Source of the DNA: CAVUCE01 sp963739985
GTDB lineage: Bacteria; Bacteroidota; Ignavibacteria; Ignavibacteriales; Ignavibacteriaceae
Length of the DNA stretch: 64,000 bases
Direction: 5' to 3'
Assembly: GCA_963739985.1 (NCBI GenBank)
Contig: CAVUCE010000007.1
Span: 1 to 64,000, forward strand
Positions within the stretch are counted from its first letter, which is position 1, and each line of letters begins with the position of its first letter. The notes beneath the pieces are model-generated. The model saw only the letters and a list, made by a program, of their open reading frames with translations, ran no database searches and was not told where the DNA came from. Below are positions 7,433-16,393 of this stretch, piece by piece. The position numbers were made by a program, and so were the translations under genes.

Positions 7433-8203
7433 TTAGAATCCGCCGAACTGAAAAACTATTAGCGTAAGTATTGCTGCAATGAGCGCTGATAATTTCCCTT
7501 TCTTCCAGTTGAAGACTAGAATTAATGCGGCAATCCAAACTATAAATAGGATTAGAGATCCCGGCGTGAACATTGATGTAATGGGTATGCTCTGGGATTT
7601 TCCTATCACTCCAAGTTCTGACGATCTTTTTACCGGACTCATAGCTAAAGTGAATAGAAAAAAAGAAATAGTTGTGAAAATCGTGTACATCTTTATTCGT
7701 GATCTACCTTGATCATTAAAATACTCTAAACCTGATCTCACAGCTAATAATATACCGCCCATCAAAGTGATAAAATACCAAACCATTATTTGAGGCGATA
7801 CTTTTCCGAAAAATGTAATCGTAATTATTTTTGTTTCAGGTGCTAAATAAGTTTTTCCTTTGTAGTCTATTTTAGCTCTATATTCTACTTTGCTTAATGG
7901 AGGATGGTTAGGAATTTTTGCTGAAATTATTCCGGCTGAATCGACAAAAGGAACGTTATTCCAGTTCTCGGTTCCTTTATCTCTCCATTCTAAATTACCA
8001 GATATATCTTTTAATTCGCTTTCAATCCAGACAGAATAGCCGTCATGCCCTCGATAAACTTTATCAAACAAATATGATACTCTTTTACCTTCAATACTAA
8101 TTGCTCCGGCTGCAGGATAAGTTGGACTCGTAGTGCTTTGCAAATATCCGGCTAAAAAAGTTATTACTATTGCACTTATCCAAAGTATAATTGATTGTTT
8201 CAT
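7433..8203 (-). CDS. Membrane protein of unknown function
   Basis: I do not recognise this 256-residue protein. An N-terminal hydrophobic segment (about residues 5-23) acts as signal or anchor. It is followed by an extracytoplasmic beta-rich domain of about 120 residues (contains EYRAKIDYKGKTYLAPET) and four hydrophobic segments in the C-terminal half (near 138-155, 172-190, 208-228 and 234-253). The stop-to-stop distance to the convergent hisN is 2 bp. The topology suggests an inner-membrane protein with one external domain. Confidence 0.7.
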   Translation of the reverse strand: MKQSIILWISAIVITFLAGYLQSTTSPTYPAAGAISIEGKRVSYLFDKVYRGHDGYSVWIESELKDISGNLEWRDKGTENWNNVPFVDSAGIISAKIPNHPPLSKVEYRAKIDYKGKTYLAPETKIITITFFGKVSPQIMVWYFITLMGGILLAVRSGLEYFNDQGRSRIKMYTIFTTISFFLFTLAMSPVKRSSELGVIGKSQSIPITSMFTPGSLILFIVWIAALILVFNWKKGKLSALIAAILTLIVFQFGGF

Positions 8204-8409
8204 ATAGATTTTGGTTTGGAAATGATTTTAACTTAGCAAATTATAATTACAAATTTACATAAATCTTAGCTTAGTTTTGTGATCCAATTTATTCTTTATG
8301 AATTCAAACCGCATTAGGAATAATAGTTTGAATATTTTGTGACATTTGACCTAACATTTTTATTGTAAATCATTTACCTTCATAAAAAGATAATTAATTA
8401 AAAAGTTTT

Positions 8410-9135
8410 ATGAATAATAATATTAAAATATATGATTCCGCTGAAGAGTTAGCAGATAATATGGCAGCTAATTTAAATAGTGTAATTAATCATGACAGTA
8501 ACAAGTTTTTTCTTTCTATTTCCGGTGGAAGTACACCATTTATACTTTTTAGAAAACTAGCACAACCAGAATTTAGCGAAAGTATTGAATGGAAAAATTT
8601 AGATGTTTTTTGGTGCGATGAAAGGTGCGTCCCTCCTTCGGATAATCAAAGTAACTTTGGCAATACCAAGAAAAGTATGCTTGATAAAATTAATATTCCG
8701 GCAGAAAACATTCATCGTATACAAGGAGAAAATGATCCGAATGAAGAAGCTATCAGGTATGCTAAAGAACTTGATTCTACTCTGACCAAAGGTAAAAATA
8801 ATATTCCTAGATTTGATTGGATACTACTGGGTATGGGAACAGATGGGCACACAGCGTCTATTTTTCCAAATCAACATTTCTCTTTTATCTATTCAAATTA
8901 TTGCGGCGTTGCAACTCAACCCGAATCCGGACAAAAAAGAATCTCTTTAACAATGGATGTAATTAATAATGCTAAAAGAATATCGTTTATTATTACGGGA
9001 AAAGATAAATCAAGAATTTTGTCGGATATTATTAAGGGAAATCCTATAAGCAAAAGTTATCCCGCTGCAAGTGTTAAACCGGTTGATGGAACTTTGGAGT
9101 GGTTATTGGATAAAGAAGCTGCAAGTCTATTATAA
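8410..9135 (+). CDS. pgl: 6-phosphogluconolactonase
   Basis: The 241-residue protein matches the DevB/Pgl family throughout: LSISGGSTP near residue 35 (phosphate binding), VFWCDERCVPPSDNQSNFG near 70-88, and LGMGTDGHTASIFP near 140-153 with the catalytic His. It hydrolyses 6-phosphogluconolactone to 6-phosphogluconate in the oxidative pentose phosphate pathway. No zwf or gnd gene is adjacent. The ATG at 8410 lies in a very AT-rich leader with no strong Shine-Dalgarno, as is common in this group. A terminator hairpin follows directly. Confidence 0.92.
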   Translation: MNNNIKIYDSAEELADNMAANLNSVINHDSNKFFLSISGGSTPFILFRKLAQPEFSESIEWKNLDVFWCDERCVPPSDNQSNFGNTKKSMLDKINIPAENIHRIQGENDPNEEAIRYAKELDSTLTKGKNNIPRFDWILLGMGTDGHTASIFPNQHFSFIYSNYCGVATQPESGQKRISLTMDVINNAKRISFIITGKDKSRILSDIIKGNPISKSYPAASVKPVDGTLEWLLDKEAASLL

Positions 9136-9139
9136 GTTG

Positions 9140-9177
9140 TTTACCGGGCTCGGCTGGAGAGTCTCAAACCCGGTAAA
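9140..9177. terminator. Bidirectional terminator-like hairpin
   Basis: The arms TTTACCGGG (9140-9148) and CCCGGTAAA (9169-9177) are perfectly complementary. The hairpin lies between the ends of pgl and the convergent outer-membrane protein gene, 4 bp after the pgl stop. Confidence 0.65.
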
Positions 9178-9183
9178 TATATT

Positions 9184-10329
9184 CTATAAAGAAGTTCCTA
9201 CTTTTAATCTAAAGTTCAGGAAAATTGAAGTTATACCGAATCTTCCTTTATTCGTAGTTGAAAAAATCGCCGAAGGTCCGATTGCAAATGCACTGAATCC
9301 CCAATTTTCTGCAATCCTTTGCACTAAAATATCAACAACATATTGCGGTTGTCTTACATCGCTATGAGGCATTGCATCAAATCGAAAATCAAAAGTACTT
9401 CCGGCCAATGATAATTCACGTCCGGTGAAACCAATATGCCATTCATTAACATATTGAGAAACATAAAACTTTGCTCTTGTTGAACCTAAAACTCTTAAAG
9501 GATATCTTAACTCCCAGTTTACGTAAGAACCATCAACAAATTTTGATTTATATCCCATAGTATCATATTTAGCAAAATAAGATCTATCGGAATTAGTGAA
9601 TTTTTTTGTTGATTTGAGATAGCCAATTTCAAAGAAGTTTCCAAGCGGAATTACATATCTTAACTCAAAACCGTTTGTAAAATAAATGTTATTATGATTG
9701 TTCTCAGTTTTTAAATCAGTAAATGCGTTAACCGGTCCATACCCTCCCGCATAAAAACCTAAAATGTGAAAGCCAGCGGTAACAACATTTGTCTCCAGCG
9801 GGCCGGAGTACGGAGTTCCAATTCCAAACGAAATTCCAATATCCTGCTTAAGCGGAATACCAAATTGTTCACCTCCGAATAACTGTAAAAATGGATTTAT
9901 ATATTGCAGAGTTGGCGAAATTTGAGTATAAGACGGCGGCGCAGCTAATTTTTTAAATCTCATCTTTTCAAATACTCTTGTGAATACACTTCCAAAATTT
10001 ATATTCTCTTCTAAATTAATTTTGAAAGGATAAGTTATGATCTTGGCTCTAGTTTCAGGAGTAAAAGCAAGAAAAGGGTATAAAGTTCCTTTAATAGAAA
10101 CTGTTTGATTATTCGCATCGCGTAAATCAACTATGATTTCTGCTTTAGGGTCCGGCGGATCAATAAAAACTTCTTTTTGAATTTTTATAAAAAGACTATC
10201 GTTAAACGGCTCCATCTGGTAATAAACAATTTTTTCTCCTTCATCGTTAGTTGTTTGTCCAAATGTATAGCCTATTGATGAAGCAATTATAAATGCGAGC
10301 AGTAAAAGTAAAGAATGTTTTTTTTGCAT
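9184..10329 (-). CDS. Exported outer-membrane-like protein
   Basis: This 381-residue protein has a clear signal peptide (basic MQKKH, a hydrophobic stretch to about residue 22, then TFGQ). The rest is rich in aromatic-ending, alternating hydrophobic strands and glycine (for example GISFGIGTPYSG and HILGFYAGGYG). It ends in an amphipathic strand (FLNFRLKVG), suggesting a beta-barrel or membrane-associated beta protein. I do not recognise the family. It is the last gene of a three-gene minus-strand run with a channel-like protein and a GldM-like protein, with a 24-bp gap to the latter. An outer-membrane partner of an envelope-spanning complex is inferred from this arrangement. Confidence 0.65.
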   Translation of the reverse strand: MQKKHSLLLLLAFIIASSIGYTFGQTTNDEGEKIVYYQMEPFNDSLFIKIQKEVFIDPPDPKAEIIVDLRDANNQTVSIKGTLYPFLAFTPETRAKIITYPFKINLEENINFGSVFTRVFEKMRFKKLAAPPSYTQISPTLQYINPFLQLFGGEQFGIPLKQDIGISFGIGTPYSGPLETNVVTAGFHILGFYAGGYGPVNAFTDLKTENNHNNIYFTNGFELRYVIPLGNFFEIGYLKSTKKFTNSDRSYFAKYDTMGYKSKFVDGSYVNWELRYPLRVLGSTRAKFYVSQYVNEWHIGFTGRELSLAGSTFDFRFDAMPHSDVRQPQYVVDILVQRIAENWGFSAFAIGPSAIFSTTNKGRFGITSIFLNFRLKVGTSL

Positions 10330-10353
10330 AAAGTATTTATCCGGTTTTTAGAA

Positions 10354-11316
10354 TTATCTTGAATAATCAGTGAAGTAAAATGAATCACCGACTTGAACTC
10401 TGTCTTTTGAAATTTTATCCGTAACAATAAAAAAGAAATTTGCTTTATATCTTCCATCTGCTTCTCTTAAATCACCGTACTTATCTATCCAATCATCATA
10501 CCTTGCTTGAGTTGGAGCTATATTTAAGGAAACATTATAAACTAAGTTTCCGCTGTTATCTTTTTGCGGACCGACTACAGAAATAGGTCCCGAATGAACA
10601 ACTTTTAACTGATCCGGTCTTTCGTCTTTTATAGTTACGGTGAATACAGTTATTCTCTGCAAGTCTTTTACGTAAATATCTGATCCGTCCATTTTAGTTG
10701 TAACTCTTTCAATTTTTACAACAGGCGGTTTGTTGGGTAAAACTTTAATCTTTTCTTCCTGGCTTCCAAATTTTGCAACAACGTATGTTTGACTCATTAA
10801 GTTAAATTTCTTTTCCTGACCTGGCGGAATAGTTACCAGCGGCTTACTCATATTTGAAGGATCATAAATTTCTGTAGGAACACTTCCGGTATTCTTAGCT
10901 AAATTCCATGTGTATTGGATGAAAGTTTGAGTAACGGAAATTGGCGATTGTAATATTGTCTGTTCTTTGTCTTCAGGCTTTTTAGTAGGTAACTGAGGAG
11001 TTTCCGGCGTTGTCTCTTTTATCTTTGTAGTTAAACTTTGAACCTTATTATTCAACGAAGCAAGTTTGTTTTTCAGTTCGGTATTCTCTTCTTCAACTTG
11101 TTTAGGATCGATTTTGATATCGAATTTTAATCCTTGTGCGTAAAGAGAATCTATTAAAACTACTAATGAATCTCTTACACTTTTATCAACAACTTTGTCT
11201 TTGGATACAACTTCGTGTAGATTTAAATCCGCACCCTTAATTGCTAGAACCGTAATAACAAAGATGTAAAGTACTTGATAGATTATAAATTTTGCGTCTC
11301 TATTCTTTTTTACCAT
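10354..11316 (-). CDS. GldM-like single-pass periplasmic protein
   Basis: The 320-residue protein has one membrane segment near the N-terminus (about residues 9-27, IIYQVLYIFVITVLAIKGA). A predicted coiled coil (about 75-110) and a Pro/Thr-rich linker follow, then beta-rich domains (from about 130) with Ig-like texture. This layout is that of GldM, the periplasmic shaft of the type IX secretion/gliding motor, and a short hydrophobic segment with adjacent acidic residues is typical. Sequence identity to GldM cannot be judged by eye, so the call rests on architecture. It is 10 bp downstream of a membrane protein with channel-like helices, as gldM follows gldL. Confidence 0.5.
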   Translation of the reverse strand: MVKKNRDAKFIIYQVLYIFVITVLAIKGADLNLHEVVSKDKVVDKSVRDSLVVLIDSLYAQGLKFDIKIDPKQVEEENTELKNKLASLNNKVQSLTTKIKETTPETPQLPTKKPEDKEQTILQSPISVTQTFIQYTWNLAKNTGSVPTEIYDPSNMSKPLVTIPPGQEKKFNLMSQTYVVAKFGSQEEKIKVLPNKPPVVKIERVTTKMDGSDIYVKDLQRITVFTVTIKDERPDQLKVVHSGPISVVGPQKDNSGNLVYNVSLNIAPTQARYDDWIDKYGDLREADGRYKANFFFIVTDKISKDRVQVGDSFYFTDYSR

Positions 11317-11326
11317 TTTATTACCG

Positions 11327-12325
11327 TTACTTTTTAAGAACTATAGATTCTAAATGCTTCAGTCCGTTAATTGTTTTTTCATCGCTCAAGGAGTTAGCGG
11401 CTTGAACTATTGAATGTGAGACTGCGTTTAATTGATCTATCTTTTCGCTGGAAATGCTATCTACACTTTTCACTTTTTCCATAATCGAATAAAGTGATGT
11501 GAAATTTTTTGCTAGTACTTCGCTTAGTTGTGAGGTCTTTTCAAGCATTCCATTGTATTGTTTCAGCATCATTAGCGAGTTTTCAGTAATGTTTGATTCT
11601 ATATTCGGAGCGCCATGACCGTTTAAGCGATTTAGTATTTGTTTTGAATTTTCTGTTTGAATGCGAGAGAAATATCTTTCTTTGATATCACTAACATGAT
11701 TTACAATATTCTGGAACTCAATTCCCATCTGATCAAGAATTGGTTCAAATAATTTCCCTAAAGCTAAAATTATTAATGCCTTAATCTCAAACGGAACAGA
11801 AAGTCCGAGAAAAATATCTTGGCCCATTCTGATACTCAGTAAAAGAATAGCGGCTCCGATTAAAGGAAGGGCTGTAGAGATGCTGTCGGTAACGCTTGTG
11901 TAAGATGTAATAATTCTGTCTATAGTTTCGGATGCCGGAGTTCTAATAACCTCAGCTTTTAATTTATTAAAGGCCAGATAAGCTAGGAAAATGTATAAAA
12001 CGTAAACAACTATTGGAAGCCACCAAAAATTAAAAGGCTGTACTGTATTTGCAGTTGGCTGCCATGAGGGGAAAAATGATTTTGCTAACTGATCAGAAAC
12101 ATTTCCGAGAATTGGAACATTGGATACATCAATAAAAAAAGAAATAATTAGCGCGACGAAAGATATTATGGCCGGTTTAATTATTAATGAAAATTTTAAC
12201 TTATTTACCGAATCGTTTGTAAATTGTTCTATCTCCGATTCCAAACCATTCTTTTTCAGAAAAGTATGTAAATCGCTATTCTTGTTGATTATGTTTTCCG
12301 TTGCAGACACTGTTGGCATTATCAT
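11327..12325 (-). CDS. Polytopic membrane protein with C-terminal coiled coil, GldL/ExbB-like layout
   Basis: The 332-residue protein has about four hydrophobic segments (near residues 45-65, 98-118, 150-168 and 175-198). A hydrophilic, helical C-terminal half of about 130 residues follows and is likely cytoplasmic coiled coil. The third and fourth helices contain small and polar residues and run into a long amphipathic helix, as in the ExbB/TolQ/MotA channel proteins and GldL. No family match can be claimed by eye. The gene opens the three-gene operon with the GldM-like and outer-membrane-like genes, which is the basis for suggesting an energised envelope complex. Confidence 0.5.
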   Translation of the reverse strand: MIMPTVSATENIINKNSDLHTFLKKNGLESEIEQFTNDSVNKLKFSLIIKPAIISFVALIISFFIDVSNVPILGNVSDQLAKSFFPSWQPTANTVQPFNFWWLPIVVYVLYIFLAYLAFNKLKAEVIRTPASETIDRIITSYTSVTDSISTALPLIGAAILLLSIRMGQDIFLGLSVPFEIKALIILALGKLFEPILDQMGIEFQNIVNHVSDIKERYFSRIQTENSKQILNRLNGHGAPNIESNITENSLMMLKQYNGMLEKTSQLSEVLAKNFTSLYSIMEKVKSVDSISSEKIDQLNAVSHSIVQAANSLSDEKTINGLKHLESIVLKK

Positions 12326-12629
12326 CCTCTTCTGGTTTTATTTTTAATTGGTAGCAGAACAGTTTGGGTGAAAATTGGCTTTGTTTATTTGTGGCCTGGA
12401 TGTTTTTCCGCTTGTCTGTTGACTGTTTCAACAATTGTACCACGCAAATTCGCAGATTAAATACAAATTCGTTAATTAATAAGAGTGATTAGTTGCGTAT
12501 TTAATAACCTTAATAAATAGTTACTTAAGAGTATTTGGCAGCTATATTTGGTTTATTTTATTTAATTGTTGGGAGTTGTCTTGAATCCAGCGAAATATTA
12601 TATTCTGAAATAATTACATTGCTCTAAGA

Positions 12630-12657
12630 AAATATTACATTCGGAGTGTAAATATTT
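12630..12657. promoter_or_regulatory. Near-palindrome in the GH13 upstream region
   Basis: The left arm AAATATTACA and the right arm TGTAAATATTT are complementary apart from one extra T and flank a 7-bp spacer. It lies 110 bp before the GH13 start, between divergent genes. The 440-bp gap (12326-12767) holds no other feature that I can support. An operator is possible; an AT-rich chance match is not excluded. Confidence 0.3.
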
Positions 12658-12767
12658 CGTTCTGATTTATATCGTTCGGACGATTAATATTTTGTTTTTT
12701 GTGCTTTTTGCAATTATTCCAATTTAATTTATTCCTATTTTTGTGTAAACGAAAACAATATAATTCT

Positions 12768-14237
12768 ATGTTAAAGAATCCGAAACTTTACGAAGTAAAT
12801 ACACGAATCTGGATCAAGCAGTTTGGTGAAAATATTACATTTTCAAAAATTCCTATTTCATATTTTCAAGAACTTTCCGCTAAAGGAATTACAATAGTTT
12901 GGCTCATGGGAATTTGGAAAACATGCGATGACTTAATTGAGGAATGTTGTTTTAGCGAAGGTTTGGTTACAAGTTACACTAAAAGTTTGAAGGACTGGAA
13001 TAAAGAAGATATTACCGGTTCTCCATTTGCAATTGATGATTATGTTGTAAACCCAAAGTTAGGTACGAAAGAAGAACTATTAGAACTCAAGGCGGAACTC
13101 AATAAGCTTGGAATAAAGTTATTTCTTGATTTTATCCCTAACCATTTTGCCGCAAGTTCACAGCTCATTAAAACTAATCCGGAAATATTTTTGCACGGAA
13201 ATAATAATTTACTTGCAAATGATAGTGATTCTTTTTTCCGATCTAAATATGATTCGGAAATGATACTTGCACATGGTAGAGATCCGTTTTTTCCTGCGTG
13301 GACCGATACGGTTCAAGTTAATTACTCAAGTACTAAAGCAAGAATCTTTATGACAGATAAGCTGCTTGAAATTTCCGAAATTTGCGACGGTGTAAGATGT
13401 GACATGGCAATGCTGCCTTTAAATAATGTTTTTAACAATACCTGGTTCGGATCGATTGATACTAAGAAATTCCCTAAGCTTAAGAACGAATTTTGGGAAG
13501 CTGCAATAACAACAGTTAAGCAGAAAAATGAAAATTTTGTTTTCTTAGCAGAAGCTTATTGGGATTTGGAATGGGAGCTTCAACAACTCGGATTTGATTT
13601 TACTTATGATAAAAGATTAACTGATAGATTAGAGCATAATGATATTCAGGGTATTAAAGATCATCTAAAAGCCGATCAGGATTTTCAATTTAAGTCCGCG
13701 CGGTTTTTAGAAAATCACGATGAAAATAGAGCCGTAACAAAATTTGGTAAAGCTAAATCTTATGCAGCAGCAGTTCTAATTTCTACAATTCAAGGCATGA
13801 AGTTTTACTACGATGGACAATTCGTCGGGAAAAAAATTAAACTGCCGGTACAGCTAGGCAGAGAGCCAATCGAAAAGATTTCTTCATCGGCAAAATCTTT
13901 TTATAGCAAGTTACTGCAAATTACAAATGAAGAGATATTCTTTAACGGAAATTGGGAAATGACTGAACCGCTTACAGCTGGCGGGAATGATCTCTCTTAT
14001 CAAAACCTTTTTGCCTGGGTTTGGAAACACGAAAGCGAAGGCAGATTGATTGTAATAAATTTTGCAGATAAGATTTCTTATGGCAGAGTTAAATTTAATT
14101 TTAATAATAACTCAACCTCTCTTTTAATGAAAGATTTACTAACTGATATAATTTATGATCGATCTGCTAATGATATTAGGGAAAAAGGCTTATTTGTAGA
14201 ATTGAAACCATTCCAAAGTCATATTTTTGCATTCTGA
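12768..14237 (+). CDS. GH13 alpha-amylase-family enzyme
   Basis: The start chosen is ATG 12768 (MLKNPKLYEVNTRIW), because GH13 homology starts there; the open frame extends 23 codons upstream without homology. The 489-residue protein has the conserved regions of the alpha-amylase clan: DFIPNHFA (region I), GVRCDMAML with the nucleophile Asp (II), FLAEAYW with the acid/base Glu (III) and FLENHDENR (IV). Such enzymes cleave or transfer alpha-glucosyl units. The N-terminus has no signal peptide, so it is probably cytoplasmic and acts on intracellular alpha-glucans or maltodextrins. The lack of a distinct carbohydrate-binding domain leaves the substrate open. Confidence 0.85.
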   Translation: MLKNPKLYEVNTRIWIKQFGENITFSKIPISYFQELSAKGITIVWLMGIWKTCDDLIEECCFSEGLVTSYTKSLKDWNKEDITGSPFAIDDYVVNPKLGTKEELLELKAELNKLGIKLFLDFIPNHFAASSQLIKTNPEIFLHGNNNLLANDSDSFFRSKYDSEMILAHGRDPFFPAWTDTVQVNYSSTKARIFMTDKLLEISEICDGVRCDMAMLPLNNVFNNTWFGSIDTKKFPKLKNEFWEAAITTVKQKNENFVFLAEAYWDLEWELQQLGFDFTYDKRLTDRLEHNDIQGIKDHLKADQDFQFKSARFLENHDENRAVTKFGKAKSYAAAVLISTIQGMKFYYDGQFVGKKIKLPVQLGREPIEKISSSAKSFYSKLLQITNEEIFFNGNWEMTEPLTAGGNDLSYQNLFAWVWKHESEGRLIVINFADKISYGRVKFNFNNNSTSLLMKDLLTDIIYDRSANDIREKGLFVELKPFQSHIFAF

Positions 14238-14286
14238 TATTTCCAGTTAATTTTACTAACCAATTAATAATCACAAAAAATATTTT

Positions 14287-14979
14287 ATGAAAATTGCTGT
14301 TGTAATTCCGGCATTTAATGAAGAAAAATCAATTGCAAAAGTAATTGAAGAAATTCCAAAGGAGCTGGTTTCTGAAATTATAGTTGTAAACAATAACTCA
14401 AAAGATAATACCGCTGAGCAAGCAAAAAAAATGGGTGCAACAGTTCTATACGAAAATTTTCAAGGCTATGGTGCTTCTTGTTTAACCGGAATAGAATATT
14501 TAAAGGATAAAAATATTGATGTCATAGTTTTTTTAGATGGAGATTTTAGCGATTATCCGGAAGAAATGGAATCTTTAGTTCAACCGATTTTAACCGACGA
14601 ATATGATTTTGTAGTAGGAAGCAGAAGATTAGGTAAAAGGGAAAAGGGAGCTCTGCCTTTTCAATCGCAAATAGGCAGTATTGTTGCAGGAGTTTTGATA
14701 AAACTATTTTGGAATTTCTATTACACAGATTTGGGACCGTTCAGGGCTATTAAATTTGATGAATTATTAAAGCTGGGAATGAAAGATAAGTGGTATGGCT
14801 GGACGGTAGAAATGCAAATAAAAGCATTAAAAAATAATCTAAGAGTGGTTGAACTTCCCGTAAGTTATCGAAAAAGAATAGGTAAATCGAAAGTAACCGG
14901 AACCATTAAAGGAACTTTTATGGCAAGCGTAATAATTTTAAAAACAATTTTTGCTGAGCTATTTAATAATTCAAAATAA
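14287..14979 (+). CDS. Glycosyltransferase family 2 (dolichol-phosphate-mannose synthase-like)
   Basis: The 230-residue protein shows a GT-A fold of family 2: VVIPAFNEEKSI at the N-terminus, IVVNNNSKDNT, the metal-binding DGDFSD (about residue 84) and the DPM1-like segment VGSRRLG. It has no C-terminal membrane helices beyond a short hydrophobic stretch. It probably moves a sugar from a nucleotide donor to a lipid or acceptor at the membrane. It is followed after 2 bp by a DUF2064 nucleotidyl/glycosyl transferase, a pairing often seen in bacteria, so the two likely act in one pathway. Confidence 0.85.
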   Translation: MKIAVVIPAFNEEKSIAKVIEEIPKELVSEIIVVNNNSKDNTAEQAKKMGATVLYENFQGYGASCLTGIEYLKDKNIDVIVFLDGDFSDYPEEMESLVQPILTDEYDFVVGSRRLGKREKGALPFQSQIGSIVAGVLIKLFWNFYYTDLGPFRAIKFDELLKLGMKDKWYGWTVEMQIKALKNNLRVVELPVSYRKRIGKSKVTGTIKGTFMASVIILKTIFAELFNNSK

Positions 14980-14981
14980 TT

Positions 14982-15647
14982 ATGAAGAAAAATTCTATAA
15001 TCATTTTTGCGCGCTATCCGGAAATAGGAAAAGTTAAAACAAGACTTGCTAAATCTCTGGGTGAAAATAACGCGTTGAGTTTTTACAAAATTTGCGCTGA
15101 GCATACTTTTAGTGAGTGCTTAAAATTTTCTTCGAATACAACAAGCATAAATGTGTTCTATTCTGATAAACAAGATGAAAACAAAATTATAAAATGGATC
15201 GGGAATGAGTTTTTACTGAAGGAGCAATACGGAAAAGATTTAGGCGAAAAGATGAAAAATGCTTTTGAAGATGTTTTCCGATCAGGTTCTGAAAAGGTTA
15301 TAATTATCGGAACTGATTTGCCGGAAATTTCATATCAAATTATAAACGAAGCTTTTTCATTTCTTGATAATTTTGATTCAATAATTGGTCCTACAAATGA
15401 TGGTGGATATTATTTGCTGGGTTTAAAAACGCAATTGGATTTTTTGTTTGATGATATTATGTGGAGTACTGATGAAGTATTTGAAAAAACATTAACACGA
15501 CTAAAGGAAAATAATAATAGCATTAAGATTTTAAAGCAAATGGTTGATATTGACACCGAAGACGATTTAAGTGAGTGGCTGAATTTGAATTCAAAAAATT
15601 CGTACTTAAAAAAAGAAATAAGAAGACAAATCCTTTTTGATAAATAG
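14982..15647 (+). CDS. DUF2064 (CofC-like/TIGR04282) glycosyltransferase-type protein
   Basis: The 221-residue protein has the DUF2064 signature: FARYPEIGKVKTRLAKSLG at the start, IIGTDLPEIS near residue 105 and GPTNDGGYYLLGLK near 130-143. The fold is that of the MobA/CofC nucleotidyltransferases. Members are annotated as arsenosugar-type or generic glycosyltransferases with no settled substrate. It follows the GT2 gene with a 2-bp gap and is likely cotranscribed with it. The gene ends before a gene-poor stretch of about 450 bp. Confidence 0.85.
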   Translation: MKKNSIIIFARYPEIGKVKTRLAKSLGENNALSFYKICAEHTFSECLKFSSNTTSINVFYSDKQDENKIIKWIGNEFLLKEQYGKDLGEKMKNAFEDVFRSGSEKVIIIGTDLPEISYQIINEAFSFLDNFDSIIGPTNDGGYYLLGLKTQLDFLFDDIMWSTDEVFEKTLTRLKENNNSIKILKQMVDIDTEDDLSEWLNLNSKNSYLKKEIRRQILFDK

Positions 15648-16100
15648 ACCCAAAATACTTTTTACTACTCGCCGTTTTTCCCATCAAAATCATATCAATT
15701 AGAAGATACTATTCTCAATTTAAGAAATCATTTTTAAAAAACGTCTAAAAATTTGACACATTTTTAGTTGAAAATTTTCTAAGTTACTAATTAAACAGAC
15801 ACTTACTAAGTATCTTTAAATAGTGATCTTAATTCTTAATAAAACAAGAACTTAATAATTTACGAATCGTGTCAAAATTGTGGATTTATATCACAAAAAA
15901 TGCTGCCGCTTATCGATAATAATTTACCTTTAAGCGAAAATATCCCAAATATTTGACACTCCCTCTTTACTCTTAAACTTTCAATGCTTACGTTTACCTC
16001 AAGCTTGTGGGGAGCGAAAACTAGACTTTAGGGAAGCCAATTTTAGGCAAGGTCTTTTTAGAAATTAAACTATTTTCTATTTTTTTAGGAGGGACCTAAA
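15648..16100. other. Gene-poor leader region before a 35-residue membrane protein
   Basis: No coding region is supported in this 450-bp stretch. It contains two TTTGACA-like promoter elements (at 15753 and 15953). Shortly before the next gene, a segment with pairing potential (15990-16060) includes CCTCA with TGGGG and AGAC with GTCT. I could not match it to a known riboswitch. The last bases (aggaggga, 16088-16095) are a strong ribosome-binding site. Confidence 0.4.
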
Positions 16101-16208
16101 ATGGATTTATCCTCAATTGTACTTTCTTCGTTAACTGTTTTTGCGGGATCTTCTGTACTCTTAATTGGTGGATCATATATTGCTTACAAATTGAAAAGAA
16201 AACAGTAA
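16101..16208 (+). CDS. 35-residue single-pass membrane protein
   Basis: The ATG at 16101 is preceded by a strong Shine-Dalgarno (aggaggga, 5 bp spacing). The product begins MDLSSIVLSS, has one hydrophobic segment of about 20 residues and ends with the basic tail KLKRKQ. By the positive-inside rule the C-terminus is cytoplasmic. The strong ribosome-binding site and clean topology support a real small gene, although it is too short for homology to be judged. Its function is unknown. Confidence 0.6.
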   Translation: MDLSSIVLSSLTVFAGSSVLLIGGSYIAYKLKRKQ

Positions 16209-16393
16209 TAACTACAACTCAGCACTAAAAAGAATTACAACAAAAATTTTTGCTAAAGTCTGATTCTAGATAAATTTTCTAGAATCGGACGGTAATTCTT
16301 GTTTACTCTACTTTCCAAATTACAATATAGATCAAAATTTCTTCCTAATTTTGAATTGATGTTTTGTTTAACTTAACATTAAAAAAGATCTAT

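Noticed and set aside
9071..9367. Open frame of 98 residues crossing the end of pgl
   Set aside because: It is a shadow of the pgl end and of the convergent outer-membrane gene, and it runs through a terminator hairpin.
10354..11316. Calling this gene a true GldM
   Set aside because: The architecture fits, but I cannot see diagnostic GldM sequence motifs, so only 'GldM-like' is used.
15990..16060. Possible cyclic-di-GMP or similar riboswitch before the 35-residue gene
   Set aside because: I compared it with the c-di-GMP-I, preQ1, fluoride and THF patterns I know and found no match. Only general pairing potential remains.
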